Shown here: in pieces, positions 26,274 through 36,344 of the stretch
Position numbering within the stretch: position 1 is the stretch's first letter
How the letters are laid out: each line of letters opens with the position of its first letter
Assembly: GCF_001544835.2 (NCBI RefSeq)
Contig: NZ_FCNX02000018.1
Location: 1 to 64,000 of the forward strand
Source of the DNA: Caballeronia fortuita
GTDB lineage: Bacteria; Pseudomonadota; Gammaproteobacteria; Burkholderiales; Burkholderiaceae
Reading direction: 5' to 3'
Length of the DNA: 64,000 nucleotides
Translations under genes and position numbers: made by a program
The notes under the pieces: model-generated
The model's input: only the letters and a program-made list of their open reading frames with translations
Databases searched by the model: none
Told to the model about the DNA's origin: nothing

Positions 26274-29200
26274 TCCGGACGAGAAAACGCGTGATCGCGG
26301 CGCTGATCTGCGCCGCACCGGTGATGGCCTTCGCGCAGACTGCAGCCGACCCGTTGAACGTGCTCATCGACCAGGGCAAGTACTGGCAGGCGCACCGGCG
26401 CGGCGATCTCGCGGAGCAGGCGTGGCAGAAAGTACTGCGCATCAATCCGAAGCAGCCCGATGCGCTGTTCGGCATGGGCATGGTGCTCGCCGATCGCAAG
26501 GACGGCAGCGGCGCGCAGCAGTATCTCGCGCAGTTGCGTCAGGTCGCGCCGAATTATCCGAACATCGACGAACTCGGCCGGCGTCTCGGCGAAACCAGTT
26601 CGCGCGATCAGACCGTGAACGACGCGCGGCGTCTCGCGCAAAGCGGACAAAGCGCGTCGGCGGTGCAGGAATACAAACGCGCGATCGACGGCAAGCCCGC
26701 GACGCCCGGCCTGCAACTGGAGTATTACCAGGCGCTCGCCGCCACGCCGCAAGGCTGGGACGAAGCGCGGCGCGGCCTCGAACAGCTCGCGCGCGACAAT
26801 CCCGACGAGCCGCGTTATCAGCTTGCCTACGCGCAACATCTGACGTATCGCGACGCGACGCGGCGCGACGGCATCGCGCGTCTCGCGAAGCTGTCGGGCG
26901 ATAGCGCCGTCGGCGCGGACGCGAAGAAGAGCTGGCGGCAGGCTCTGTTGTGGCTCGGCGCGCGGGCATCGGATGCGCCGCTTTATCAGGCGTACTTGCA
27001 AGCCGCGCCCGACGACGCCGCCGTGAAAGCGCGTTTCGATTCGATGGTGCAGCAGGACAAATCCGCCCGCGAACGCTCGCAGGCCGACGCCGCCGTCGAT
27101 GCGCGCGGACGCACCGTCGCGGAAGGTTTCACCGCGCTCGATCGCGGCGATCTCGTGACGGCGCGCGCGCGTTTTTCGTCGGTTCTGTCGAGCAATCCGA
27201 ACGACGCCGACGCGCTCGGCGGGATGGGCATCGCGGCATTGAAGCAGGAGCGTTTTTCCGAGGCGCGCACGTATCTCGAACGCGCGTCGCGGGCTGGCAA
27301 TCCGGCGCGCTGGAAGGACGCGCTCACGAGCGCGAACTACTGGACTTATACGAGCGACGCCATCGGCGCGCGCAGCAACGGCCAGATCGCGCAGGCGAAG
27401 GCGCTCTTCGAGCGCGCGATCGCCACCGATCCTTCCGATGTCACCGCGCAAGTGCTGCTCGGCGAAATGCTGCTGGCCAACGGCGACCCGCGCGGCGCGG
27501 AAGCGTCGTATCGCATGGCGCTGCGCCGTCAGGCCGACAATCCGGATGCGATTCGCGGGCTCGTCGGCGCACTGGCCGCGCAAGGACGCGGCGACGAAGC
27601 GCTCGAATTCGCAAACCGGCTGAATACGGAACAGCAGGCGAAGGCCGGCGGCATCAACAAGCTGCGCGGCGAAGCGCAGGCGGCGCAGGCGCGCGCGGCG
27701 GAAGCGCGCGGCGATCTCGGCGCGGCGCGCAGTCTCTTCGAAGACGCACTGCTCAACAATCCCGACGATCCGTGGCTGCGGCTCGACCTCGCGCGCATCT
27801 ACGTGCGTCAGGGCGCGGTCGGCAATGCGCGCAGCATGATGGACGGCCTGCTCGCCACGCATCCCGACATGACCGACGCGCTCTACGCGAGCGCGCTGCT
27901 TTCCGCCGAAACGCAGGACTGGTCGACGGGCCTCGCGCAACTCGACCGCATTCCGGCTGCGCAGCGCACGCCGGCGATGACGGCGCTTCAGCATCGGCTG
28001 TGGGTGCAGCAGCAGGCCGAACTCGCGACGCGCGCCGCCGCCGCGGGTCAGCGCCAGCAGGCGTTCGCGATGCTGCGCCGCGCCGAACCCGTCGCGGCGG
28101 GCAATGCCGAATTGATGGGCGCGGTGGCGTCGGCGTATGTGAAGGCGGGCGATCCGTCGCGGGCCTTGTCGCTCGTGCGCGGCGCGATGGCGCAGGCGCC
28201 GAACGATACCGGTCTCCTGTTGCAATACGCGGGCATTCTGTCGGCGACGCAGCAGGAAGCCGAGCTCGGCTCGGTAATGCGCCGCCTGCAATCGATGCCG
28301 CTCACGACGCAGCAGCGCGCGGACTTCAACAATCTGAACGTGGGCATCGTCGTCGCGCGCGCGGATGTCGTGCGCCGGCAAGGCGATCTCGCCGCCGCTT
28401 ACGACGTGATCTCGCCGTGGCTCGCCGCGATGCCCGACAACGCCGATCTGCAAGCGGCGCTCGGACGCATGTACACATCGTCGGGCGATGACCGCAACGC
28501 GCTCACGTGCTATCAGAACGCGCTGTCGCGCCGTCCGGACGATGTCGGCCTGCAGACCGCCGCGATGTCGGCCGCGAGCGGCGTGCGCGATTTCAAGCTG
28601 GCCCAGACCTACGCGAATCAGGCTTATGAAGCCGCGCCGAACGATCCGGGCGTGCTCGCCGCGATCGGCCGGATGTATCGCGCGCAAGGCAAGCTGGATC
28701 TGGCCGCGCAGTTCCTGCAGCGTTCGCTCCTCGCCGCCAATACACCGGCGCCGGCTTCGCCGGCATCCGCCCGGGGCCGAAGCAATGTCCCGCCTGGCTG
28801 GGAGACCGCGATGAGCCGCATCGGCTCGAATCCGCTGCCCGGCACCAATCCGTTCGAAGGCAAGACAGCCGTCGATACAGCGTCGAATCCGGCGCTCGCA
28901 TCGGGCGCGTCTTATCGCCAGGCCCTACCTCAGAGTTATTCGCAGCCCGTGCCGAACTATCTGCCGCCTCCTCAGCCCGCGCCTTATACGACGCCTTACG
29001 TCGCGCCTTCCTCCGCTCCGGCGACGATGCCCAATGCCGCGCCGCGTCCGGTGATGGGCGGCGGCTATGGGCCCGACACGTATGGCTCGGGCCAATCGGG
29101 CGCGCCGTTGCAGCCGTATCCGGGACAGGATGCGGGATATCAGCAGCCGCCGGTTTATCAGGCTTATCCGCAGCAGCAGGCTTATCCGCAGCAGCAGGCT

Positions 29201-30817
29201 TATCCGCAGCAGCAGCCGTATGCCGCGCAGCAGCAGGATCCGTATTCCGAACCGTGGCCGATGTCGCCCGGCGCGCGCGAAGCCCAAGCCAACGCGTACA
29301 ACGCGCCTTCGGCCGCCAGCGCGAAGAAGAAGCCGACGCCCGCGCGCAAGAACACGGCGACGCGTTCCGCCGATCCCTACGCCTACGCCGCGCCGCCGCA
29401 GCAACAACAGCAGTACGCGCAAGCCCCCTACGGCCAGCAGCAGCCCTATTACCCGCAGCCGCAACAGTACGCGCCGCAATACGCGCAGCAGCAGTACATT
29501 CCGCAGCCGCCCGCGGGCTACGCGCAGCCCTACTATCCGTCGCAGGCGCAGCCCGCGCAGCGCGCCGCCGCCGCCACGATGAGCGCGGGCGGCGTCCCCG
29601 TCGCGGTCGCGAATTCGCAGACGGCGGGCGTCGCGGAAGAACTCGCGCAGATCAATCGCGAGCAGTCGAGCACGGTGTCGGGCGGACTCATCTTCCGTAG
29701 CCGCGACGGCGAGGATGGCCTCTCGAACCTCACCGACATCGAAGCGCCCATCGAAGGCCGCATCAAGGCGGGCAACGGCCACGTGATCGTGCGCGCGACG
29801 CCCGTCACGCTGGATGCCGGCACCGCGAGCAGCGAAGCGAACACGCTCGCGCGCTTCGGCTCCGGACTCGGCGCGACCGCCACGCCGCCGACCAACAACT
29901 ACGGCTCGCAGACGGCGACGGGCGTCGGCTTGTCGATCGGCTACGAGAACCGCAACATCAAGGGCGATGTCGGCACGACGCCGCTCGGCTTTCGGGAAAC
30001 CAACGTCGTCGGCGGATTGCAGTATCAGAACGCGATCACCGACAAGGTGTCGTACTCGCTCGCCGTCGCCCGGCGCGCCGTCACCGACAGCCTGCTCTCC
30101 TACGCCGGCGCGCGCGATCAGGGCGCGAATCTGGAATGGGGCGGCGTGACATCGACGGGCGCGCGCGCCGACCTCGCCTGGGACGACGGCACGAGCGGCG
30201 TCTACCTGAACGCGGCGTATCAGTTCCTCGACGGCAACCAGGTCGCGACCAACAACGCGGTGAAGGGCGGCGGCGGCATCTACACGCGTCTCATCAAGGA
30301 TGCGGATCAGGCGCTGACCGTCGGCGCGAACACCACGTTGATGCACTACGACAAGAACCTGTCGTACTTCACTTATGGGCAAGGCGGCTATTTCAGCCCG
30401 CAGCAGTACGTGATCCTGAACTTCCCGGTCGAATACATGGGACGCACGGGGCTCTTCACGTACGACCTGAAGGGTTCGATCGGCGTGCAGCACTATCGGC
30501 AGGACGAGTCGAACTATTTCCCGACAAACGCCACGTATCAGGCGCGCGCGGCGAATTCCGGCGCGACGCCGGATGCGGGCGCGGTCTATCCCGGCCAGAG
30601 CAAGACCGGCGTGTCGTACTCGCTCAGCGCGACCGGCGAATACCAGCTCGCGCCGCAGCTCGCGTTCGGCGCGACGGCGTCGTTCGGCAACGCGTATCAG
30701 TATCGCGAGTGGCTCGCCGCCGTGTATGTGCGCTACAGCTTCACGCGTCAGAGCGGCGCGCAGCCGGTGTTCCCGCCGCAGGCGTTCAGCTCGCCGTATC
30801 TTTCGCTGTCGAACTAA
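26267..30817 (+). CDS. bcsC: Cellulose secretion outer-membrane protein BcsC
   Basis: A 1516-residue protein with a signal peptide (cleavage near AFA|Q, residue 24) and an alpha-helical TPR superhelix to about residue 820. A Pro/Gln/Tyr/Ala-rich linker covers about 825-1115, and a C-terminal BcsC beta-barrel about 1120-1516 (starting SGGLIFRSRDGEDGLSNL). The TPRs bridge peptidoglycan and BcsB, and the barrel exports cellulose. The long low-complexity linker is larger than in enterobacterial BcsC, where the TPRs run almost straight into the barrel. It overlaps bcsZ by 7 bp. Confidence 0.95.
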   Translation: MLIRTRKRVIAALICAAPVMAFAQTAADPLNVLIDQGKYWQAHRRGDLAEQAWQKVLRINPKQPDALFGMGMVLADRKDGSGAQQYLAQLRQVAPNYPNIDELGRRLGETSSRDQTVNDARRLAQSGQSASAVQEYKRAIDGKPATPGLQLEYYQALAATPQGWDEARRGLEQLARDNPDEPRYQLAYAQHLTYRDATRRDGIARLAKLSGDSAVGADAKKSWRQALLWLGARASDAPLYQAYLQAAPDDAAVKARFDSMVQQDKSARERSQADAAVDARGRTVAEGFTALDRGDLVTARARFSSVLSSNPNDADALGGMGIAALKQERFSEARTYLERASRAGNPARWKDALTSANYWTYTSDAIGARSNGQIAQAKALFERAIATDPSDVTAQVLLGEMLLANGDPRGAEASYRMALRRQADNPDAIRGLVGALAAQGRGDEALEFANRLNTEQQAKAGGINKLRGEAQAAQARAAEARGDLGAARSLFEDALLNNPDDPWLRLDLARIYVRQGAVGNARSMMDGLLATHPDMTDALYASALLSAETQDWSTGLAQLDRIPAAQRTPAMTALQHRLWVQQQAELATRAAAAGQRQQAFAMLRRAEPVAAGNAELMGAVASAYVKAGDPSRALSLVRGAMAQAPNDTGLLLQYAGILSATQQEAELGSVMRRLQSMPLTTQQRADFNNLNVGIVVARADVVRRQGDLAAAYDVISPWLAAMPDNADLQAALGRMYTSSGDDRNALTCYQNALSRRPDDVGLQTAAMSAASGVRDFKLAQTYANQAYEAAPNDPGVLAAIGRMYRAQGKLDLAAQFLQRSLLAANTPAPASPASARGRSNVPPGWETAMSRIGSNPLPGTNPFEGKTAVDTASNPALASGASYRQALPQSYSQPVPNYLPPPQPAPYTTPYVAPSSAPATMPNAAPRPVMGGGYGPDTYGSGQSGAPLQPYPGQDAGYQQPPVYQAYPQQQAYPQQQAYPQQQPYAAQQQDPYSEPWPMSPGAREAQANAYNAPSAASAKKKPTPARKNTATRSADPYAYAAPPQQQQQYAQAPYGQQQPYYPQPQQYAPQYAQQQYIPQPPAGYAQPYYPSQAQPAQRAAAATMSAGGVPVAVANSQTAGVAEELAQINREQSSTVSGGLIFRSRDGEDGLSNLTDIEAPIEGRIKAGNGHVIVRATPVTLDAGTASSEANTLARFGSGLGATATPPTNNYGSQTATGVGLSIGYENRNIKGDVGTTPLGFRETNVVGGLQYQNAITDKVSYSLAVARRAVTDSLLSYAGARDQGANLEWGGVTSTGARADLAWDDGTSGVYLNAAYQFLDGNQVATNNAVKGGGGIYTRLIKDADQALTVGANTTLMHYDKNLSYFTYGQGGYFSPQQYVILNFPVEYMGRTGLFTYDLKGSIGVQHYRQDESNYFPTNATYQARAANSGATPDAGAVYPGQSKTGVSYSLSATGEYQLAPQLAFGATASFGNAYQYREWLAAVYVRYSFTRQSGAQPVFPPQAFSSPYLSLSN
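29161..29214 (+). repeat. Three tandem 18-bp repeats inside bcsC
   Basis: GGCTTATCCGCAGCAGCA is repeated three times without error and encodes AYPQQQ in the BcsC linker. Degenerate PQQ/YAQQQ copies follow to about 29530. Such perfect repeats suggest slippage-prone length variation. Confidence 0.9.
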
Positions 30818-30846
30818 AGGGTCTTGCGCGCGCCGGTATCGCTCCA

Positions 30847-31800
30847 ATGAAAACGCAAAGCGCGCTCGTCGCGAACAACGACCAGTTCCTGCGCGACCTG
30901 CAGTTGTTCTGCATCGTCGCGCGGCGCTCGAGCTTCATCGCCGCCGCCACCGAGACCGGCATCTCGCCGGCGCACGTGAGCAAGCGCATCGCGATGCTGG
31001 AGACGAGCCTCGGTGTGCGGCTCTTTACGCGCACGACGCGCCGCGTCTCGATCACGAGCGACGGCGAAGCGGCCTTCCAGTGGGCGCAGAAGATTCTCGA
31101 CGACGTGCAAGGCATGGCCGACGCCTTCGCCGGCCTCGACGATCCGCGCGGCCTGCTGCGTATCGGCACGAGTCTGCGGCTCGGGCGCGAGCATGTATCG
31201 CCCGCGCTCACGCTGCTGCGGCGTCGCCATCCGGCGCTGGAAATTTGGCTCGAACTGCTCGACCGGCGCGTCGATCTTGTCGGCGAGAACTTCGATATCG
31301 ATATCCGTGTCGGCGAAGTGCTGGAGCCGCATCTGATCGCCCACAAGATCGTCGACAGCTTTCGCGTGCTCGCCGCCGCGCCCGCTTATCTCGAACGGCG
31401 CGGCACCCCGAAGACGCTCGCCGAACTCGCGCATCACGACTGCCTGCTGTTTCGCGGACGCGATCAGCGCTTCGGCGTCTGGCGGCTCGAAGGCCCGAAC
31501 GGCGAGGAAAGCGTGAAGGTGACGGGGCCGATCGCGTCGAATCACAGCGACATCGTGCGGCAATGGGCCGAGGAAGGCTTCGGCATCGTGATGTGCTCGA
31601 TCTGGGACGCCGCGGGCAGTCTTCAGACCGGACGGCTCGTGCCGGTGCTGCCCGCGTATCGGCAGCGCGCGGATGTGTGGGCGGTGACGTCGGCGCGATC
31701 GTCGCATTCGGCGAAGATCCGCGTGTGCATCGACTTTCTCAGGCAGCAACTGACGAGCGGACCTTACGCGCTCGTGACATCGGGCGTCGCCGGTTTCTGA
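30847..31800 (+). CDS. LysR-family transcriptional regulator
   Basis: A 317-residue LysR protein with an N-terminal winged helix (about 17-75, FIAAATETGISPAHVSKRIAMLE) and a periplasmic-binding-like effector domain. The sequence resembles the DmlR/TtuA-like group that responds to dicarboxylates such as tartrate or malate, but no such pathway is nearby. It starts 30 bp after bcsC on the same strand, so it may be read through from the cellulose operon. Whether it regulates bcs is not evident. Confidence 0.92.
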   Translation: MKTQSALVANNDQFLRDLQLFCIVARRSSFIAAATETGISPAHVSKRIAMLETSLGVRLFTRTTRRVSITSDGEAAFQWAQKILDDVQGMADAFAGLDDPRGLLRIGTSLRLGREHVSPALTLLRRRHPALEIWLELLDRRVDLVGENFDIDIRVGEVLEPHLIAHKIVDSFRVLAAAPAYLERRGTPKTLAELAHHDCLLFRGRDQRFGVWRLEGPNGEESVKVTGPIASNHSDIVRQWAEEGFGIVMCSIWDAAGSLQTGRLVPVLPAYRQRADVWAVTSARSSHSAKIRVCIDFLRQQLTSGPYALVTSGVAGF

Positions 31801-32252
31801 CGTTGCGCCCGCACTTCTGCGCGCGCCGGCGGTAAGAGGTCCGTCCGGCGATTCTGTTCGTAAGCATTCTCTATCCCCTCTCTTAGAACCAGCCCTCCGA
31901 GAAGCCCACCGTGGGAGGCGCAACGCATCGCCAGATGCGTGCCTGGCGCCACCTTACACATCCTTACGTTGCGCCAACCTCACAGCGCTCAAAAAAGACC
32001 TGACCCCGAAGTCGGAAATTTCCAAATATTTCTGAGACGTGTAATGATACTGATTCGCATTTAATTTATCGCGATGATAGGGCGCCTCAATGAGGCCCGC
32101 TGCGAGCACGGGCGCTTTCAGGACGACGTCGCCGGCGATGCCGTTTTCGACGACGTCGCCCGCTTCGCCTTGATCCCGTTCGATCAATCTCGGCAGACGA
32201 AAACCCGTTTCGCTGCCGATTCGGAATTCACTAACAAGCATCGGGGAACGAC
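31801..32252. other. Upstream region of the siderophore-receptor gene
   Basis: About 450 bp without a convincing gene. The right part contains a Fur box (32043-32062) followed by a long leader of about 190 bp before the receptor ATG. I see no terminator for the LysR gene. Confidence 0.45.
32043..32062 (+). promoter_or_regulatory. Fur box upstream of siderophore receptor
   Basis: AATGATACTGATTCGCATTT fits the betaproteobacterial Fur consensus (ATGATAATNATTCGCATT form) and lies about 190 bp before the TonB-dependent receptor gene, in a locally AT-rich promoter-like stretch. It predicts repression of fiu and piuC under iron excess. Confidence 0.8.
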
Positions 32253-34481
32253 ATGTTGAGAAAGACGCCGCTTGCCGCGGCATTGGTGACTATTGCCGTC
32301 GCGCCCATGGCCGCGCCGCTTTACGCCCAGACCGCTCCGCAATCCGCGCAATCCGCACCGCAGTCCACGCAACCCGCTCCGTCCGCGCCGCAAGACGCAC
32401 CCGAAACCGCCGCCCTGCCGGCCGTCAACGTGACGGGTCAGGCGAGCACGCCCGATTTCCAGCCGGACGTATCGAGCGTCGGCGCGAAGGTGCCGACCGC
32501 GCTGCGCGACATTCCGCAGGCCGTCGTCGTGGTGCCGAAGGCGGTGCTGGAATCGCAGGCGGTCAGCTCGTTCGCCGATGCCTTGCGCAACGTGCCCGGC
32601 ATCACCCTCGGCGGAGCGGAAGGCGGCCAGATCGGCAACAACATCAACTTGCGCGGCTTCTCGGCGCGCACGGACATCTACCTCGATGGCTTCCGCGATC
32701 GCGGCCAGTACTATCGCGATACGTTCAACCTCGATTCGATCGACGTGCTGTACGGGCCGTCATCGCTCTACTTCGGGCGCGGCTCAACGGGCGGCGTCAT
32801 CAATCAGGTCAGCAAGCAGCCGACGCTCAAGCCGCGCGCCGATGTCTCGCTGCAGGCCGGCACGCATGACCGCTTCCGCACGACGGTCGACATCGATCAG
32901 CCGATGACCGATACGTCCGCGTTCCGCATCAACGCGTTCGGCCAGTCGCTCGGCTCGACGCGCGACGAGATGCACAACAAGGATTACGGCATCGCGCCCG
33001 AAGTGAAGTTCGGCATCGGCACGCCGACGCAGGTCACGTTGTCCGCGCTGATCCAGCACAATCGCGATCAGCCCGACTACGGCATTCCGCCGCTGAACGG
33101 CCACCCCGCACCCGTCGATACGAAGACGTTCTACGGCTTCACCGACGACCGCACGATTCAGGACGTCCAGACGGTCAACGCGCGCGTGGAGCATCGCTTC
33201 AACGACATGTTCACGATGCGCAACCAGACGCAGTTCAGCCACTACAGCACCGAGGCGCGCGCGACCAACGCGGCGGCCGTGCTGACCGGGCCGCTCGGCA
33301 CGTCGCCGGCATTGTCGAACGGCAATTACACGACGCTGCCGCTATCGTCGTTGTTCGTGCGTCTGCAAGGCAAGGACCGCAACATCAACGATCACTCGGT
33401 CTACAACTCGACCGACGTGCAAGGCAAGTTCGCGACCGGCTTCCTCAAGCACGACATGCTCGCGGGCGTCGATCTGAGTCACGAAACGTACAGCAACCAG
33501 ACCTTCACCGCGACCACGCCGGGCCTGCCGTCGAACACGCTCGCGATCGTGCCGCTCGTGAATCCGTCTTACGTGCCGCGTCCGTCGAACTATCGCGAAG
33601 TGGCGACCAATCTCGCGGAATCGAGCGCGAACGGCATCGGCCTCTATTTGAACGACACGATTTCGATTGGCGAGCACTGGAAGTGGATCGGCGGCGTGCG
33701 CTGGGATCGCTATGAAGCAGCCATCAACAACTCGATCAACGCGCCCGGCTACGCGACGCAGACGAACTACTTCACGAGCGTGCGCACGGGCGTCGTGTGG
33801 CAGCCGGCCGACTGGCAGTCGTACTACGTGTCGTACGGCACGTCGTTCGATCCGTCGCTCGAAGCCCTCACGCTCACCAACGGCCAGCAGAACCTGCCGC
33901 CCGAGCACAACAAGTCGTATGAAGTCGGCTCGAAGTGGGACCTGCTCAACGGCGGGCTGTCGGTCACGCAATCGCTCTTCAACATCGAGAAGACGAACGC
34001 ACGCACGCTCGCATCGGATGGCAGTTATTCGCTCGATGGCGATATCCGCGTGCGTGGCTATCAGCTCGGCGTCGCGGGGCACATCACGCGCCAATGGCAG
34101 ATGTTCGGCGGCTACACGTACATGAACGGCACCATCCGGAAGGCCTTCGACGGCACGCAGGGCAACGTGCCCGCGAACCTCCCGAAGCACATGCTCACGC
34201 TGTGGACGACCTACGACTTCACGCCTGTATGGCAGATCGGCGGCGGGCCTTCGTACGTGTCGTCGCGCTATGCGGCGAACAACAATCTCGTCGAAGCGGG
34301 CGGCTATGTGCGCTGGGACGTGATGGCCGCGTATCATCAGAAACGCTACGATATCCAGTTCAACGTCCAGAACCTGCTCGACAAGAAGTACTACGACGCC
34401 CTGATTCCGTCGGATGGCGGACGCGCGGTGCCGGGCCTTGGCCGCACGTTCATCGCGACGTTGAATTACCGCTTCCGTTGA
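32253..34481 (+). CDS. fiu: TonB-dependent catecholate siderophore receptor (Fiu-like)
   Basis: A 742-residue outer-membrane receptor with signal peptide (cleavage after LYAQ, residue 26), a Pro/Ala/Gln-rich stretch and a TonB-box-like AVNVTG. A plug domain (about 75-195: TALRDIPQAVVVVPK, NNINLRGFSARTDIYLDGFRD, GPSSLYFGRGSTGGVINQVSK) is followed by a 22-strand barrel ending in NYRFR. It imports ferric catecholates or their breakdown products. The Fur box upstream and the following piuC gene match the known Fiu/PiuA arrangement. A ribosome-binding site GGGGAACG precedes the ATG. Confidence 0.92.
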   Translation: MLRKTPLAAALVTIAVAPMAAPLYAQTAPQSAQSAPQSTQPAPSAPQDAPETAALPAVNVTGQASTPDFQPDVSSVGAKVPTALRDIPQAVVVVPKAVLESQAVSSFADALRNVPGITLGGAEGGQIGNNINLRGFSARTDIYLDGFRDRGQYYRDTFNLDSIDVLYGPSSLYFGRGSTGGVINQVSKQPTLKPRADVSLQAGTHDRFRTTVDIDQPMTDTSAFRINAFGQSLGSTRDEMHNKDYGIAPEVKFGIGTPTQVTLSALIQHNRDQPDYGIPPLNGHPAPVDTKTFYGFTDDRTIQDVQTVNARVEHRFNDMFTMRNQTQFSHYSTEARATNAAAVLTGPLGTSPALSNGNYTTLPLSSLFVRLQGKDRNINDHSVYNSTDVQGKFATGFLKHDMLAGVDLSHETYSNQTFTATTPGLPSNTLAIVPLVNPSYVPRPSNYREVATNLAESSANGIGLYLNDTISIGEHWKWIGGVRWDRYEAAINNSINAPGYATQTNYFTSVRTGVVWQPADWQSYYVSYGTSFDPSLEALTLTNGQQNLPPEHNKSYEVGSKWDLLNGGLSVTQSLFNIEKTNARTLASDGSYSLDGDIRVRGYQLGVAGHITRQWQMFGGYTYMNGTIRKAFDGTQGNVPANLPKHMLTLWTTYDFTPVWQIGGGPSYVSSRYAANNNLVEAGGYVRWDVMAAYHQKRYDIQFNVQNLLDKKYYDALIPSDGGRAVPGLGRTFIATLNYRFR

Positions 34482-34539
34482 TTCGATGTGATGTGAACAC
34501 GCGCGCCATGCAACACATGGCGCGCGAAGGCAAACAGTC

Positions 34540-35223
34540 ATGATTCTTTCGATACCGAACGTGCTCTCCACCGACGCCGCCGCCACCATGCGCGCGCGGC
34601 TCGAGGCAAGCGACGCATGGGTCGATGGCCGGGCGACCGCGGGCTATCAGGGCGCGCCCGTCAAGCGCAACATGCAGATCGCGGAAGGCTCGCCCATCGC
34701 GCATGAACTGGGCGATGCGATCGTCGGCGCGCTCGAACGTCATCCGCTATTCATCAGCGCGGTGCTGCCCAACCGCGTGTATCCGCCGCTTTTTAACCGC
34801 TATGAAGGCGGCATGCATTTCGGCAGTCATGTCGATGGCGCGATCCGCATCGTGCCCGGTCATGGCGCGCGCGTGCGTACCGATGTTTCGGTCACGCTCT
34901 TTCTCACGCCGCCCGACGAGTACGACGGCGGCGAGCTCATCATCGAAGATACGTATGGCGTGCAGGAAGTGAAGCTGCCCGCGGGACATGCGATCGTCTA
35001 TCCCGCGACGAGTCTTCATCAGGTGCGTCCCGTCACGCGCGGCGCGCGCGTATCGAGCTTCTTCTGGGCGCAAAGCCTCGTGCGCGACGATGCGCAACGC
35101 GCGCTGCTGTTCGATCTAGACAACTCGATCCAACGCCTGAACGCCACCAACGGCGACGAGGCCGCGAAGCGCTCGCTCGTCGGCTGCTATCACAACCTGC
35201 TGCGCATGTGGAGCGATACGTGA
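34540..35223 (+). CDS. piuC: Fe(II)/2-oxoglutarate-dependent dioxygenase PiuC
   Basis: A 227-residue PKHD-type hydroxylase (YbiX/PiuC). The iron triad is His97, Asp99 (GSHVDG) and His160 (SLHQV), with Arg170 binding 2-oxoglutarate. It lies 58 bp after fiu, an arrangement conserved across proteobacteria; its substrate is unknown but it is iron-regulated with the receptor. Its stop lies 1 bp from the end of the convergent LysR gene. Confidence 0.93.
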   Translation: MILSIPNVLSTDAAATMRARLEASDAWVDGRATAGYQGAPVKRNMQIAEGSPIAHELGDAIVGALERHPLFISAVLPNRVYPPLFNRYEGGMHFGSHVDGAIRIVPGHGARVRTDVSVTLFLTPPDEYDGGELIIEDTYGVQEVKLPAGHAIVYPATSLHQVRPVTRGARVSSFFWAQSLVRDDAQRALLFDLDNSIQRLNATNGDEAAKRSLVGCYHNLLRMWSDT

Positions 35224-35224
35224 T

Positions 35225-36184
35225 TCAGGCGGCGTGGAGCACGCTCGAAGGCAGTTGCGACACTTCCGCGAGCAACGCTTCGTCGCGCGCGATCACCTCG
35301 GGCAGATGCGTGCGCAGGAACTCGACCCACGTGCGCGTCTTCGCATCGACGAACTTGCGCGACGCATAGAGCGCGTAGAGATTCGTGCGCTGCAGCGTGT
35401 GCTGCGGCAGCACGCGCACGAGCGAGCCGTTGCGCAAGCCTTCGATCGCCGCATAGAGCGGCAACATGCCGATACCCATGCCTTCGCGAATCGCCACCAC
35501 GAGCGACTCCGCGATATTCACCTGCACCGTCCCGCTGATATGCAAGGTCTCGCGGCCGTCCGGTCCTTCGAGCGTCCATTCGCGCGCGGGAAACGCGGGC
35601 GTCTGCAACGTGAGGCAATCGTGTTCCGCGAGATCGGCCGGCACCCGCGGCGCGCCGCGCGAGCGAATGTATTCCGGCGAGGCGCACAGAATACTGAAGG
35701 TCTCGCCCAGCTTGTGCGAGATGACTTCCGAATCCGACAACGCGCCCGCCGACACCACGGCTACGTCGCTGCTGCCTTCGAAGAGATCGGGCATGCGCTG
35801 CGATAACGTGAGTTCCACTTTCACATCGGAATGACGCTCTCGATACCGGGCAATCGCGGGCAGTATGTAATGCTGTCCGACGCTCGCGTAGCTCGACATG
35901 CGCAGCGTGCCCGACGGATGTTCGTGCGCGCAGCTCGCTTCTTCTTCGGCGCCGTCGATGTCGGCGAGAATCTGACGCACGCGCTTCAGATAGCGCTCGC
36001 CCGCCGACGTGAGCGCGAGGCGCCGCGTCGAGCGATTCATCAGGCGCGTGCGCAGATGCGCTTCGAGTTCGGAGACGGCGCGCGACATCGCGCCGGTGGT
36101 CGAGTTCATCGACTGAGCCGCAGCCGTGAAGCTGCCGGCTTCGATCACGCGGGTAAAAACCCGCATGTTCTGTAGGGTGTCCAT
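35225..36184 (-). CDS. LysR-family transcriptional regulator
   Basis: A 319-residue LysR protein with helix-turn-helix at about 10-65 (SFTAAAQSMNSTTGAMSRAVSELE) and an effector-binding domain. I start at MDTLQNMRVF (36184), the usual start context for this group; longer frames run into the divergent promoter. It is divergent from a FUSC exporter gene with a 160-bp gap and is the likely regulator of it, similar to the AaeR-AaeB pairing. Confidence 0.92.
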   Translation of the reverse strand: MDTLQNMRVFTRVIEAGSFTAAAQSMNSTTGAMSRAVSELEAHLRTRLMNRSTRRLALTSAGERYLKRVRQILADIDGAEEEASCAHEHPSGTLRMSSYASVGQHYILPAIARYRERHSDVKVELTLSQRMPDLFEGSSDVAVVSAGALSDSEVISHKLGETFSILCASPEYIRSRGAPRVPADLAEHDCLTLQTPAFPAREWTLEGPDGRETLHISGTVQVNIAESLVVAIREGMGIGMLPLYAAIEGLRNGSLVRVLPQHTLQRTNLYALYASRKFVDAKTRTWVEFLRTHLPEVIARDEALLAEVSQLPSSVLHAA

Positions 36185-36344
36185 CAAACTGTCACAATTT
36201 CTTCGGAAGTATGATTGTCCGCCTTTGCGCCCCATCGATTGTTGTTGAATCAGGAAAGAATGTTCCCTCATTCACGCATTAATCCGGCAAGACGGCTTGC
36301 CTACAATCGGCGCCTTCATCACGAGAAGGCGATCGGCGGATTGC

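Noticed and set aside
26171..28687. An 838-codon minus-strand frame opposite bcsC.
   Set aside because: It mirrors the TPR-coding strand, is Arg/Ala-rich with no motif, and crosses the bcsZ-bcsC junction; an antisense artefact.
29161..29214. Short direct repeats considered as a CRISPR-like array.
   Set aside because: Units are 18 bp, contiguous without spacers, in frame and encode AYPQQQ inside BcsC.
31801..32040. Possible small gene or mobile-element remnant between LysR and the Fur box.
   Set aside because: Short frames only, no ribosome-binding site, no transposase-like residues and no clear inverted ends.
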